From assembly GCA_036389255.1 (NCBI GenBank), contig DASVQI010000041.1, positions 434,001 through 498,000 on the forward strand: a stretch of DNA of 64,000 nucleotides, written 5' to 3'. Below, one piece after another: positions 51,870 to 60,700 of the stretch (positions are counted from its first letter, which is position 1; the number at the start of each line of letters is the position of its first letter). Source of the stretch: JACVRN01 sp036389255 (GTDB lineage: Bacteria; Acidobacteriota; Blastocatellia; Pyrinomonadales; Pyrinomonadaceae). A program made the position numbers and the translations under genes. Below the pieces are notes generated by a model. The model was given only the letters and a program-made list of their open reading frames with translations. It made no database searches and was not told the origin of the DNA.

Positions 51870-52442
51870 ATGATTTATAACAGCCTGTCGGAAATCTTCG
51901 ATTCAATTGACAAGACTCGCGCACATCTTCGCGCAAGGCTTGAAGCTGTGGCGGGCGCTGGGGACGGACAGGAGAGCCTGCGCCCTTCGCCCGACGCATG
52001 GTCTGTAGCGGAGATAGCAGAGCATCTGGCGATTATAGAAGAGCGGCTGTCAAGGCTCTTTCCAGTGATGGTGACAAAAGCGGAGGCCGGGGGCTTGCAG
52101 CGCAGCGCGGACAAGCCCTTTCAGCCCGTATCGGTTGAAGAGATGATTGAGCGAAGCGCGCGTGAGAAGTACACAGCGCCCGAGACAGCGCGCCCGACGG
52201 GCAGCGTCCCGATTGCGGATTCTCTGGCGCGGCTGGAACGCTCGCGCGAATCAATCCGTGCGCTACAGCCCCGTCTTGAGATGCTGGATTTAACCGATGT
52301 TACTTACCCGCATCCGGCCTTTGGCCCCATGAGCGCTTATCAATGGCTCATCTTCATAGGCGCGCACGAATACCGTCACCTGCGCCAGATAGACTCGCTC
52401 CTTGCCGCTAACCGTGCGAGCGAAAGCCGAAAGGTAAATTAG
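51870..52442 (+). CDS. DinB-like metalloprotein
   Basis: 190 aa from the ATG at 51870, where GGAG (51856-51859) is well placed; a TTG at 51864 is less likely. Four-helix DinB superfamily: the metal-binding His residues are seen in VAEIAEHLAIIEERL and HEYRHLRQID. Many members bind Ni or Zn and act as thiol-dependent transferases or in stress responses. No partner nearby; transcribed alone before the tRNA gene. Confidence 0.86.
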   Translation: MIYNSLSEIFDSIDKTRAHLRARLEAVAGAGDGQESLRPSPDAWSVAEIAEHLAIIEERLSRLFPVMVTKAEAGGLQRSADKPFQPVSVEEMIERSAREKYTAPETARPTGSVPIADSLARLERSRESIRALQPRLEMLDLTDVTYPHPAFGPMSAYQWLIFIGAHEYRHLRQIDSLLAANRASESRKVN

Positions 52443-52490
52443 CCGTCAATCATTCATTTAACTGAACAGGAAAAGGAAGCGCGTCCACGC

Positions 52491-52519
52491 TTGCGAGCGC
52501 GCGCTTCAATCCCTATAAT
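52491..52519 (+). promoter_or_regulatory. Promoter of the tRNA gene
   Basis: TTGCGA (52491-52496), 17-nt spacer, perfect TATAAT (52514-52519), 23 nt before the mature tRNA 5' end. Position and spacing fit a stable-RNA promoter. Confidence 0.65.
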
Positions 52520-52542
52520 CTTTCTCATCCGAAACACCTTGT

Positions 52543-52615
52543 GCCCTCGTAGCTCAATGGTTAGAGCAGCAGACTCATAATCTGTTGGTTCGAGGTTCAA
52601 GTCCTCGCGAGGGCA
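52543..52615 (+). tRNA. tRNA with CAT anticodon (elongator Met or Ile2)
   Basis: Full cloverleaf by eye: acceptor stem GCCCTCG/CGAGGGC, D-stem GCTC/GAGC, anticodon stem GCAGA/TCTGT with loop CTCATAA, T-stem CGAGG/CCTCG with loop TTCAAGT, discriminator A. CCA is not encoded. The G1:C72 pair rules out an initiator. CTCATAA is shared by elongator Met and by Ile2 (lysidine-modified) tRNAs, so the amino acid is open. It is the only RNA gene I find in the window. Confidence 0.93.
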
Positions 52616-52629
52616 TCTTTATGATTGAT

Positions 52630-52659
52630 AAAAATGGCGGCTAGCAATAGCCGCTTTTT
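52630..52659 (+). terminator. Rho-independent terminator of the tRNA gene
   Basis: GCGGCTA (52637-52643) and TAGCCGC (52648-52654) pair around a GCAA loop (GNRA type), followed by TTTTT and preceded by A-run. Classic form, 14 nt after the tRNA. Confidence 0.85.
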
Positions 52660-52737
52660 CATTTACGGCCTTCAGGGTGCTATAAGGGCATCAACTAATG
52701 AATCCATTCTGGGCCACACAGCAGAGGTGAAGAGATT

Positions 52738-53829
52738 TTGGCTAAAGATGTAGTTGGAATTGGAATCATCGGAACGGGCTTTGCGCGGTCTACGCAGATT
52801 CCCGGATTTCGTGCGTGCGAGGGTGCGCGTGTAGTGGCGATTGCTAGCGGGCGCAGGGAGAACGCCGAGCGGGTGGCGCGTGAATTCGGAATCGAGTTCG
52901 CCGCAGGCGATTGGCGCGAAGTTATAGAGCGCGCAGATGTGGATTTAATCAGCATAGCTACACCGACGAATACGCACAGGGAGATGACGCTGGCGGCGCT
53001 CGATGCGGGAAAGGCCGTGCTCTGCGAAAAGCCTACGGCGATGGACGCCGGGGAAGCAGTAGAGATGATGCGCCGGAGCGCGGAGACAGGGGCTCTGGCT
53101 CTCATAGACCACGAGCTGCGGTTTCTTCCCGCCCGGCGGGCCATGCGCGAGCTGATTCATGCGGGCGAGATTGGCCGCGTGCATCACGTCAAATACTGCT
53201 TTCGCGCGGAGTCGCGCGTTAGTCCTGAGCGCCCTTGGAACTGGTGGTCGGATGCCGGGCAGGGCGGCGGAGTCCTCGGCGCTATAGGCTCTCACGCGGT
53301 TGATTCGATTCGCTGGATGCTTAAGACGGAAATCTCGCACGTCTCGGCCCAGCTAGCCACCCACATCAGGGAGCGCAGGGAAGAAGAGACGGGGCAGCTC
53401 AGGCCCGTCACCTCTGACGACGAGGCCAACCTGCTTCTACGCCTGCGCGGCGGCGAGGTGACAGAAGCCTCGACCGCTACCATCAGCATGTCCGTTGTAG
53501 AGCAGGGCAGGCCGCTTCACTTCATGGAAGTCTTCGGCACAAAGGGAGCGCTCATGGTTGACGGCAACAATCTTCTGCGCGCGCGCACGGGCGAGGGCAA
53601 TTGGTCGGAGGTTGATGCGCCGCCCGGAGAGCTTGCCGAAGGGATGCGCGATTCAGAGTGGTCGCGCGGCTTCACGCTCTTCTCCCGCGCCGTCATAGAT
53701 GCCTTGCGCGAGGGCCGAAACACTGTTGACGACGCCGCGAGTTTCACTGACGGCTATCGCAACCAGTTGGTTCTGGATGCCGCTCGCCGCTCAAGCCGTA
53801 CCGGCGCTGCGGAAGAGATAAAGGACTAA
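52738..53829 (+). CDS. Gfo/Idh/MocA family oxidoreductase
   Basis: 363 aa, start at TTG 52738 with AGGTGA upstream. N-terminal NAD(P)-binding Rossmann: GIGIIGTGFARSTQIPGF, then EKP in CEKPTAMDAGEA, the family's conserved lysine. The C-terminal alpha/beta domain has GGGVLGAIGSHAVDSIRWM with the active-site His. Substrate likely a sugar, inositol or similar alcohol; the downstream cyclase and HyuA/HyuB genes suggest a catabolic pathway. Gap to the cyclase gene is 13 bp. Confidence 0.87.
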   Translation: MAKDVVGIGIIGTGFARSTQIPGFRACEGARVVAIASGRRENAERVAREFGIEFAAGDWREVIERADVDLISIATPTNTHREMTLAALDAGKAVLCEKPTAMDAGEAVEMMRRSAETGALALIDHELRFLPARRAMRELIHAGEIGRVHHVKYCFRAESRVSPERPWNWWSDAGQGGGVLGAIGSHAVDSIRWMLKTEISHVSAQLATHIRERREEETGQLRPVTSDDEANLLLRLRGGEVTEASTATISMSVVEQGRPLHFMEVFGTKGALMVDGNNLLRARTGEGNWSEVDAPPGELAEGMRDSEWSRGFTLFSRAVIDALREGRNTVDDAASFTDGYRNQLVLDAARRSSRTGAAEEIKD

Positions 53830-53842
53830 AAGCTTAAGGGCG

Positions 53843-54517
53843 ATGATGAGCGATAGCGACAAGCATTTAGTTGACCTGAGCCACACAGTAGAAGACGGGA
53901 TGGTGACTTATCGCGGATTGCCCGCGCCCGTCATCACCGATTTTCTGGCCCGCGAAGCCTCTCGCAAGCTCTACGCTGAAGGCACGGAGTTTCACATAGG
54001 GAGGATAGATATGGTCGCCAACACCGGAACCTATCTTGACTCTCCCTTTCATAGATACGCCGACGGCGCAGACCTCTCCGGGCTTTCTCTCTCGCAGCTA
54101 GCAGACCTAGAAGGCGTCGTCGTGCGGGTGAAGAATGAGAGCGCGCGTGCCGTTGATGCGACTGCCTTCGAGAGTGTTGAGGTCAAGGACAGGGCCGTGC
54201 TGGTTCACACGGGCTGGGACGCGCACTGGCGAACGGAGCGGTACTTCGAGGGGCATCCTTTTCTTACACGCGGCGCGGCGGATGCTTTGAGGGATGCGGG
54301 CGCGCGTCTCGTAGGCATAGATTCATACAACATAGATGACACCGCAGACCTTGCAAGACCCGCGCACTCGATTCTGCTCAGGGCGGGCATCCCCATAGTG
54401 GAGCATATGTGCAACCTCGGGTCTTTGCCCGAGAGCGGCTTTAGTTTCTTCGCAGTACCCGTCAAGGTTAAAGCGTTCGGAACATTCCCGGTCAGGGCTT
54501 TCGGTTTAATCCGTTAG
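53843..54517 (+). CDS. Cyclase family protein with altered metal motif
   Basis: 224 aa, arylformamidase (KynB)-like cyclase fold: DLSHTVEDGMVTYRG, then TGTYLDSPFHRYADG and HTGWDAHW. The family's metal motif HxGTHxDxPxH is NTGTYLDSPFH here, so Asn60 and Tyr64 replace the two first His, while Asp66 and His70 remain. This is a change in metal ligands; it may be a subfamily with another metal site or activity. It lies in an apparent operon with Gfo/Idh/MocA and the Hyu genes. Confidence 0.85.
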   Translation: MMSDSDKHLVDLSHTVEDGMVTYRGLPAPVITDFLAREASRKLYAEGTEFHIGRIDMVANTGTYLDSPFHRYADGADLSGLSLSQLADLEGVVVRVKNESARAVDATAFESVEVKDRAVLVHTGWDAHWRTERYFEGHPFLTRGAADALRDAGARLVGIDSYNIDDTADLARPAHSILLRAGIPIVEHMCNLGSLPESGFSFFAVPVKVKAFGTFPVRAFGLIR

Positions 54518-54568
54518 GGAGCGCCGGGCTCCAAGCGGTTTGCGCCGGAAGCCATACAAAATTCAGGC

Positions 54569-56617
54569 GTGCCAGCTAAACAAAGAGGGAAATCCAAGAC
54601 CAAAAGGAGCGTTCGCGTAGGCGTGGACACGGGCGGGACGTTCACGGATTTCGTCTACGAAGGCGACGAAGGGTTGCAGATTTTCAAGCTCGCCTCGACC
54701 CCTTCAGACCCGTCCTTGGCCATCACCGAAGGCTTGCGCCGCGTGGCCGAAGCAACCGCCACACGCATTGAAGAGATAGAGGTAGTACACGGCACGACCG
54801 TTGGCACAAACGCGCTTCTGGAAAGGCGCGGGGCGCGCACGGCGCTTGTGACTACCGTGGGCTTCGAGGACGTGCTCGAAATAGGCAGGCAGGCTCGCCC
54901 CATGCTGTATGACTTGGACGCGGTACGGCCTGAGCCACTAGTGCCGCAAAGTTTGAGATTCGGCGTGCGCGAGCGCGTGGCGGCTTCCGGCCAAGTGCTG
55001 GTGGAGCTTGACGAAGCGTCTCTTTCAGGGCTTCTGAAAAAGCTGAAGTGTGCGCGGGTTGAAGCGGTCGCCGTCTCGCTGCTCTTCTCCTTTCTTCATA
55101 CGAAGCACGAGAGGATGATTGAGCGCGCCCTCTTGACTCTGAAAGTTCCGCTCTCGGTTTCTCATCGCATACTTCCTGAATACCGCGAGTACGAGCGCAC
55201 CTCGACGGTCGTCATCAACGCGTATCTTCAACCCTTGATGGGAAATTACCTGAATCGTTTGAAGACTAAACGTGCGCGCTCTCTACGCGTGATGCAGTCT
55301 TCGGGCGGGAGCATCTCCGCGAGCGTGGCGGCAGAAGAGCCCGTGCGCACGATTCTTTCCGGGCCCGCGGGCGGTGTAGTCGGCGCGCTGGATGTGACGC
55401 GCCGCGCTGGCTTCGAGAACATCGTCACCTTTGACATGGGCGGAACCTCGACCGACGTTGCGCTTTGCACGCGCGACGGGATGCGTATGACTCGTGAGGC
55501 GGTTGTGGCCGGGATGCCAGTCGCCGTCTCCATCATGGATATACACACAGTCGGAGCGGGCGGCGGCTCAATCGCGCGCGTTGACGAAGGAGGCTCCCTG
55601 CGCGTCGGGCCCGAATCGGCGGGGGCCGACCCCGGCCCTGCCTGCTACGGGCGCTCACTTCTGCCGACTGTGACGGACGCGCATCTGGTGCTCAATCACT
55701 TCGGAGGCGAGGGGCTGCTGGGCGGAGAGTTCCGTCTGGACGAAGAGCGCGCACATCTGGCTCTAAAGCGTTTGAGCGAAGAGATGAGCCGCGCCGCCCG
55801 TCGCACCATAGGTGTGATACAGGCCGCGCAAGGCGTCCTGCGCGTGGTGCGCGTGCAGATGGAGCGCGCACTTCGCACCATCTCCATTGAGCGCGGATAC
55901 GACCCGCGCGACTTCGCGCTCGTGCCCTTTGGCGGCGCTGGCGGTCTTCATGCGGTGGAGCTTGCGCGAGCGCTTCGCACGCCGCGCATCATCGCGCCTG
56001 AGATGGCTGGCGGGCTTTCCGCGCTCGGCGCTCTGGCCGCCGACGTGGTCAAGGACTGGAGCCGCACTGTGATGCTGGAAGCGGGAGCCGGGAGCGACGT
56101 GAAAATCGAGCGCGCCTTTAGAGAGATGGAGCGCGAGGCGCGGACGGCGCTCCGCAATGAAGGATTCAGAGAAGCGAAGCAGCGTCACGAAAGGCTGCTC
56201 GCCGTGCGCTACAAGGGGCAGTCCTTCGAGCTTGAGATAAAATGGAGGCCGCGCATGAGTGTGATTGATAGCTTTCATGAAGCTCACAACGCGCGCTACG
56301 GCTACGCTCAGCCGGACAACGCTGTAGAGATAGTGAGCGCCCGTCTTCGCTCGGCAGGATTGGTCGAAAAGCCAAAGGCCCGCCCTGCCGCGAAAGCCAA
56401 GCCAGCGCGGCGGCTGGCCAGTCCATACGATTACGCGAAGGTCTACTTTTCGGCTGGCAGGCCGGAGCGCACGGCCCTCTATAATCGTGATGAATTGAGG
56501 CCGGGCGAGCGGCTGGCCTCGCCGTGCATCATCACGGAGTATTCCGCGACCACGCTCGTACCCGCAGGCGCAAGCGCCGCCGTTGACGCGCACGGGAACA
56601 TAATCATAGAGCCATGA
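54569..56617 (+). CDS. Hydantoinase/oxoprolinase subunit A (HyuA)
   Basis: 682 aa from GTG 54569. ATP-dependent amidohydrolase subunit: the sugar-kinase-like phosphate loop VGVDTGGTFTDFVY is at about residues 17-30, VVHGTTVGTNALLERRGARTALVTT follows, and later the FDMGGTSTDVALC and GPACYGR blocks. All normal for N-methylhydantoinase A, 5-oxoprolinase and related acetone carboxylase-like subunits. It needs the HyuB partner, whose start overlaps its stop (ATGA). Substrate unclear; the operon context with a cyclase suggests ring opening of a lactam or hydantoin. Confidence 0.9.
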   Translation: MPAKQRGKSKTKRSVRVGVDTGGTFTDFVYEGDEGLQIFKLASTPSDPSLAITEGLRRVAEATATRIEEIEVVHGTTVGTNALLERRGARTALVTTVGFEDVLEIGRQARPMLYDLDAVRPEPLVPQSLRFGVRERVAASGQVLVELDEASLSGLLKKLKCARVEAVAVSLLFSFLHTKHERMIERALLTLKVPLSVSHRILPEYREYERTSTVVINAYLQPLMGNYLNRLKTKRARSLRVMQSSGGSISASVAAEEPVRTILSGPAGGVVGALDVTRRAGFENIVTFDMGGTSTDVALCTRDGMRMTREAVVAGMPVAVSIMDIHTVGAGGGSIARVDEGGSLRVGPESAGADPGPACYGRSLLPTVTDAHLVLNHFGGEGLLGGEFRLDEERAHLALKRLSEEMSRAARRTIGVIQAAQGVLRVVRVQMERALRTISIERGYDPRDFALVPFGGAGGLHAVELARALRTPRIIAPEMAGGLSALGALAADVVKDWSRTVMLEAGAGSDVKIERAFREMEREARTALRNEGFREAKQRHERLLAVRYKGQSFELEIKWRPRMSVIDSFHEAHNARYGYAQPDNAVEIVSARLRSAGLVEKPKARPAAKAKPARRLASPYDYAKVYFSAGRPERTALYNRDELRPGERLASPCIITEYSATTLVPAGASAAVDAHGNIIIEP

Positions 56618-58332
56618 GCAGAAGAAGAGAGAGCGCGAAGGACAGGGCTATGAAAGAGGGCGCGCGTAGCGGCGCAGCAGGCCGGTCTTCGCGCCGCTTC
56701 GACCCTACGACTCTGGAAATCTACCGCGCTCTCTACACTTCGGTAGCGGAAGAGATGGGCGTGGCGCTCAGGCGCACGGCCTTCTCTCCGAACATAAAGG
56801 AGCGGCGCGACTATTCCTGCGCGGTCTTCGACGCCGAAGGCCGGGTCATAGCACAGGGCGACCACATGCCGGTGCATCTTGGCTCAATGCCTATGGCGGT
56901 GGCCGCCGCACTTCAATCCTTCCGGCTCAAGCCCGGCGACGTGGTGGCCCTCAACGACCCCTTCGCTGGCGGCACGCACCTGCCCGACGTGACGCTCGTC
57001 ACGGGCGTCTTTCCAATGGGGGATGGGGGACGTGGGTCAGGGGCTAGTAAAAGAAAGAGCAGCCGCTCTTCTTCCCGACCCCTAACCCCTGACCCCCAAC
57101 CCCTGTTTTATGTCGCCAACCGCGCGCATCACGCGGACATAGGCGGCGGGACGCCCGGCTCTATGGGCATGGCAGGGGACGTGTACGGCGAGGGGCTGAG
57201 GATTCCGCCGGTCAGGCTGGTGCGGGGCGGCGTGGCTGATGAAGAGATGATGCGGCTGGTGCAGGCGAATGTGCGCGGGGCGAAGGAAAGGCGCGCGGAT
57301 TTCGAAGCTCAGATAGGCTCTCTGAAGACGGGCGCAGCGCGGCTGCTGGAGATTGTTGAAAGACGCGGCTCGCGCGAAGCGCTCTCTTACGCTTCGCATC
57401 TAATAGATTATTCGTCGCGGCTCATGCGTCGTGCGATTGCAGCCATCCCCGACGGCTCTTACACGGCGGCGGACGCGCTCGATGACGACGGTGCGGGCGA
57501 GGGAGAGATTACCATCTCCGTCCGGATTGAGATTCTGGGAGAGCGTGCGAGCGTGGATTTCAGTGGAAGCTCGCCGCAGGTCACAGGGGCAATCAACGCC
57601 GTGGAAGCCATCACAGTCTCGGCCGTCTCATACGTCTTTCGCTGCCTCGTGAGCGGAGACGTGCCAGCGAGCGCCGGGTTGATGGAGCCTGTAAAAGTCT
57701 TTGCTCCCGCAGGCACGGTCGTCAACGCGTCGCACCCGGCATCGGTCGCGGGCGGCAACGTGGAAACCTCGCAGCGCATAGTGGACGTTCTCTTTCGCGC
57801 TCTCTCTAAGGCCCTGCCCGGAAGGATTCCTGCGGCGAGTCAGGGAACCATGAACAACCTGACCATAGGCGGCATTGACGGTCGAACGGGCGCGGAGTTC
57901 GCTTACTACGAAACGGTCGCGGGCGGCATGGGAGCGCGTCCCGCTTTCGACGGCATGAGCGCCGTTCACACGCACATGACCAACAGCCTCAACACGCCCG
58001 CAGAGGCTCTGGAGTACGCTTATCCTCTCAGGGTGCGCGAGTATAGTATTCGTCGCGGCTCAGGCGGGAAGGGGAAGCATAAGGGAGGCGACGGGGTAGT
58101 CCGCGAGATTGAGACGCTCGGGCCTGCGCGCATCTCGCTGCTCGCAGATAGAAGAGCGCGCGCGCCTTACGGGCTGGCGGGCGGCGCAGACGGCGAAAGG
58201 GGAAGGGATTTTCTGATAGAGCCCGGCGGCAAGAAGCGTAGAATCTCTTCTAAGGGGAACTGGCAGACGGGCGCGGGCGCTCGCGTTCGTATAGAGACGC
58301 CGGGCGGCGGCGGCCACGGCCAAGAGGAATGA
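56614..58332 (+). CDS. Hydantoinase subunit B (HyuB) with in-frame hairpin insertion
   Basis: 572 aa. The core is complete: DPTTLEIYRALYTSVAEEMGVALRRTAFSPNIKERRDYSC, HMPVHLGSMP, NDPFAGGTHLPDVTLVTGVF, VANRAHHADIGGGTPGSM and the later PASVAGGNVETSQRI. About 30 residues between VFPM and FYVANRAHH (residues about 134-165: Gly/Ser/Arg/Lys-rich, ending LTPDPQP) are encoded by a heptad hairpin (57015-57104) and have no place in normal HyuB. The frame stays open through it, so the gene may still be functional. Coupled to hyuA by ATGA. Confidence 0.88.
   Translation: MSRRRESAKDRAMKEGARSGAAGRSSRRFDPTTLEIYRALYTSVAEEMGVALRRTAFSPNIKERRDYSCAVFDAEGRVIAQGDHMPVHLGSMPMAVAAALQSFRLKPGDVVALNDPFAGGTHLPDVTLVTGVFPMGDGGRGSGASKRKSSRSSSRPLTPDPQPLFYVANRAHHADIGGGTPGSMGMAGDVYGEGLRIPPVRLVRGGVADEEMMRLVQANVRGAKERRADFEAQIGSLKTGAARLLEIVERRGSREALSYASHLIDYSSRLMRRAIAAIPDGSYTAADALDDDGAGEGEITISVRIEILGERASVDFSGSSPQVTGAINAVEAITVSAVSYVFRCLVSGDVPASAGLMEPVKVFAPAGTVVNASHPASVAGGNVETSQRIVDVLFRALSKALPGRIPAASQGTMNNLTIGGIDGRTGAEFAYYETVAGGMGARPAFDGMSAVHTHMTNSLNTPAEALEYAYPLRVREYSIRRGSGGKGKHKGGDGVVREIETLGPARISLLADRRARAPYGLAGGADGERGRDFLIEPGGKKRRISSKGNWQTGAGARVRIETPGGGGHGQEE
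57015..57104. repeat. Heptad inverted repeat inside hyuB, in frame
   Basis: Left units are GGGGGAT, GGGGGAC, GTGGGTC, AGGGGCT; the core is TAAAAGAAAGAG facing CTCTTCTTCC; right units are GACCCCT, AACCCCT, GACCCCC, AACCCCT. Four exact heptads on the right arm. About 90 bp, so length is a multiple of three at or near the insertion. Confidence 0.92.
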
Positions 58333-58422
58333 CAAATCTCTGTTCGGCCGTGCAGGCTGGGTGAAATGAGCCGGAACTCAGGGCCGCGCCCCGAGCGTAA
58401 AATTAATCAGAGGGCTAAATTA

Positions 58423-60084
58423 ATGCGCGTCACCATCGGACAGATAAATACTACGAACGGAGATTACGAGGGGAACACCGCGAGCATCCTGCGCGCCATA
58501 GAGCGTGCGAAGCAGGACGGGAGCGACCTCGTGGTGCTGCCTGAGACTGCCGTTCAAGGCTACATGTCATTCGACTGGTTTCTAGACCGGGACGTGGCGA
58601 GCCATTCGCTCGCGCCACTGGATAAGATAATAGAGGCGACGGACGGCCTGACCGCAGTCATAGGCACAGTGCGACCGACAGACCCTCCTGCGGGTCGAAG
58701 GCTCTACAACTCCGCCGCCGTGATTCGCAACCGAAAGCTTCTGGGCTTTGCCGACAAGACGCTTCTGCCCGAGTACGATGTCTTTGACGACCCGCGCTAT
58801 TTCGAGCCCGGTCGTGCGCGTCACCTGTTTCGGATGGAAGGGGCAAGCTTAGGCGTAGCCGTCTGCGAAGACCTCTGGAATGACAAGACCTTCTGGAAAG
58901 AGAGGCTCTACCCGCACGACCCCGCCGACGAGCTGATTGAGTTGGGAGCGAGCGTGCTCATCTCCATCAACGCTTCGCCCTTCAACAAAGCCAAGATGGG
59001 CATGCGCTGCGAAATGGTAAGTCACAGGGCAAAGGCGGCCGGGCTTCCGATAGTCTTCGTCAATCTGGTCGGCGGCAACGACGGCATAATCTTCGACGGC
59101 GCGAGCATTGTGGCCGATTGTCGCGGCGAGATAATCATGCAAGCGCCGCCCTTCGAAGAATTCTTCGGCACGGTTGATTTGGACTGCGGTCAGGCGGACG
59201 GGTACTGCCTGCCGGGAGACGACATAGAGACGGTCAGGCGCGCTCTGGTGCTGGGCATACACGATTACGCGCGCAAGAACAGATTTACGACCGCCGTGCT
59301 GGGGCTTTCCGGCGGCATTGACTCGGCAGTCGTGGCGGCGCTGGCCTGCGAGGCGCTCGGCTCCGAGAATGTGCTTTCCGTCATGATGCCTTCGCCATAT
59401 TCGTCGCGCGGCTCTATTGACGACTCCGTAGAGCTTGGCCGCAATCTTGGCATGAAGACGATAGAGCATCCGATTTCGTCTGCCTTCGAGGTGTTGACGA
59501 AAGAGCTTGATTTGGTGAAGCCTGCCAGTAGCGGCTCGTCGCTGGCGGCTGAGAATCTACAGTCGCGCCTGCGCGGCAACATACTGATGACCATCTCGAA
59601 CAAGGAAGGTCGCCTGCTGCTCTCCACCGGAAACAAATCCGAGCTTGCGCTGGGCTACTGCACGCTCTACGGCGACACGAACGGCGGCTTGGCCGTGCTT
59701 GGCGACCTCTTGAAGACGGAAGTTTACGCGCTCGCCAGACACATCAACCGCGAGAGCGAGATTATTCCGCGCGCCATCATCGAAAAGGCTCCTTCGGCAG
59801 AGCTTGCGCCGGGACAATATGACGAGCAGTCGCTCCCGCCTTACGCTAAGCTAGACCCCATCCTTCAACTCTACTTCGAGCAGAAGGCCACGCCGGAAGA
59901 GATAAGCGCGGCGGGCCATGACCGGCAGCTGGTCTACGACATACTGAACCGCGTGGAGTCGCCCGCCAACGAATTCAAGCGCAGGCAGTTGCCGCCCACT
60001 CTCATCATCTCGAAGAACGCCATAGGCATAGGACGCCGCCGCCCCGTCACGCATCACTACAAGCGCGTGCCGCCGCAGGCTTAA
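58423..60084 (+). CDS. nadE: Glutamine-dependent NAD+ synthetase
   Basis: 553 aa from ATG 58423, which gives the family N-terminus MRVTIGQINTTNGDYEGN; an ATG at 58366 gives 19 extra, unconserved residues. Nitrilase-type glutaminase triad: Glu41 (LPETAVQGY), Lys112 (ADKTLLPEYDVF) and Cys148 (VCEDLW). NAD synthase domain: ATP loop SGGIDSA starting at Ser296, then STGNKSELALGYCTLYGD. Last step of NAD synthesis, converting deamido-NAD with ammonia from glutamine. The downstream GNAT gene starts 16 nt after the stop. Confidence 0.95.
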   Translation: MRVTIGQINTTNGDYEGNTASILRAIERAKQDGSDLVVLPETAVQGYMSFDWFLDRDVASHSLAPLDKIIEATDGLTAVIGTVRPTDPPAGRRLYNSAAVIRNRKLLGFADKTLLPEYDVFDDPRYFEPGRARHLFRMEGASLGVAVCEDLWNDKTFWKERLYPHDPADELIELGASVLISINASPFNKAKMGMRCEMVSHRAKAAGLPIVFVNLVGGNDGIIFDGASIVADCRGEIIMQAPPFEEFFGTVDLDCGQADGYCLPGDDIETVRRALVLGIHDYARKNRFTTAVLGLSGGIDSAVVAALACEALGSENVLSVMMPSPYSSRGSIDDSVELGRNLGMKTIEHPISSAFEVLTKELDLVKPASSGSSLAAENLQSRLRGNILMTISNKEGRLLLSTGNKSELALGYCTLYGDTNGGLAVLGDLLKTEVYALARHINRESEIIPRAIIEKAPSAELAPGQYDEQSLPPYAKLDPILQLYFEQKATPEEISAAGHDRQLVYDILNRVESPANEFKRRQLPPTLIISKNAIGIGRRRPVTHHYKRVPPQA

Positions 60085-60099
60085 ACAGGACAAAAGCAG

Positions 60100-60678
60100 T
60101 TGCGCGACATACCTGTTATAGAGACTGAAAGGCTCAGGCTTACTATCCCCGGCGTGGATGAAGCCGCGCGTATGCTCTCTTACGTCAAGGAGAACCGGGA
60201 GCATTTCTCCCCGTGGGCTCCGCCCGAGCCCGCAGGCTATTACACGGAAAAGTTCTGGCACGACTATCTTCAAGCGTCCCGGCGACAGTTCGAGCAGGAC
60301 TTCTCCATGCGGCTGGTCTTCTTCCTTCGTGATGATGCGGAGCGAGCGGTCGTGGGCGATTGCAACTTTACAAACTTCGTGCGCGGCCCATTTCAGGCGT
60401 GCTATCTTGGCTACAAGATAGCCAAGCGCGCGGAGGGACGGGGGCTGATGCGCGAGGCGCTCTCGGCTGCGATTGGTTATGCGTTCGAGACTCTGCGCCT
60501 GCATCGCATCATGGCGAATTACGTTCCGACCAACGAGAGAAGCGGCAGGTTGCTACGCCGTCTGGGCTTTACGGTCGAAGGCTACGCGCGCGATTATCTT
60601 CTGGTAGGAGGCGCTTGGCGCGACCACGTACTGACTTCACTGACGAACACGGCTCTGAAGCCCGAAGACGTTAACTAG
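60100..60678 (+). CDS. GNAT N-acetyltransferase, RimJ/RimL type (a)
   Basis: 192 aa from TTG 60100. IETERLRLTIPGVDEAARML is the classical Rim-type start; ACYLGYKIAKRAEGRGLMREALSAAIGYAFETLRLHRIMANY holds the acetyl-CoA loop (RAEGRGLM), and NERSGRLLRRLGF follows. Probably acetylates a ribosomal protein N-terminus or a small molecule. Unit with the next gene. Confidence 0.87.
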   Translation: MRDIPVIETERLRLTIPGVDEAARMLSYVKENREHFSPWAPPEPAGYYTEKFWHDYLQASRRQFEQDFSMRLVFFLRDDAERAVVGDCNFTNFVRGPFQACYLGYKIAKRAEGRGLMREALSAAIGYAFETLRLHRIMANYVPTNERSGRLLRRLGFTVEGYARDYLLVGGAWRDHVLTSLTNTALKPEDVN

Positions 60679-60700
60679 CATCCACGCTCTTGATTCAAAA

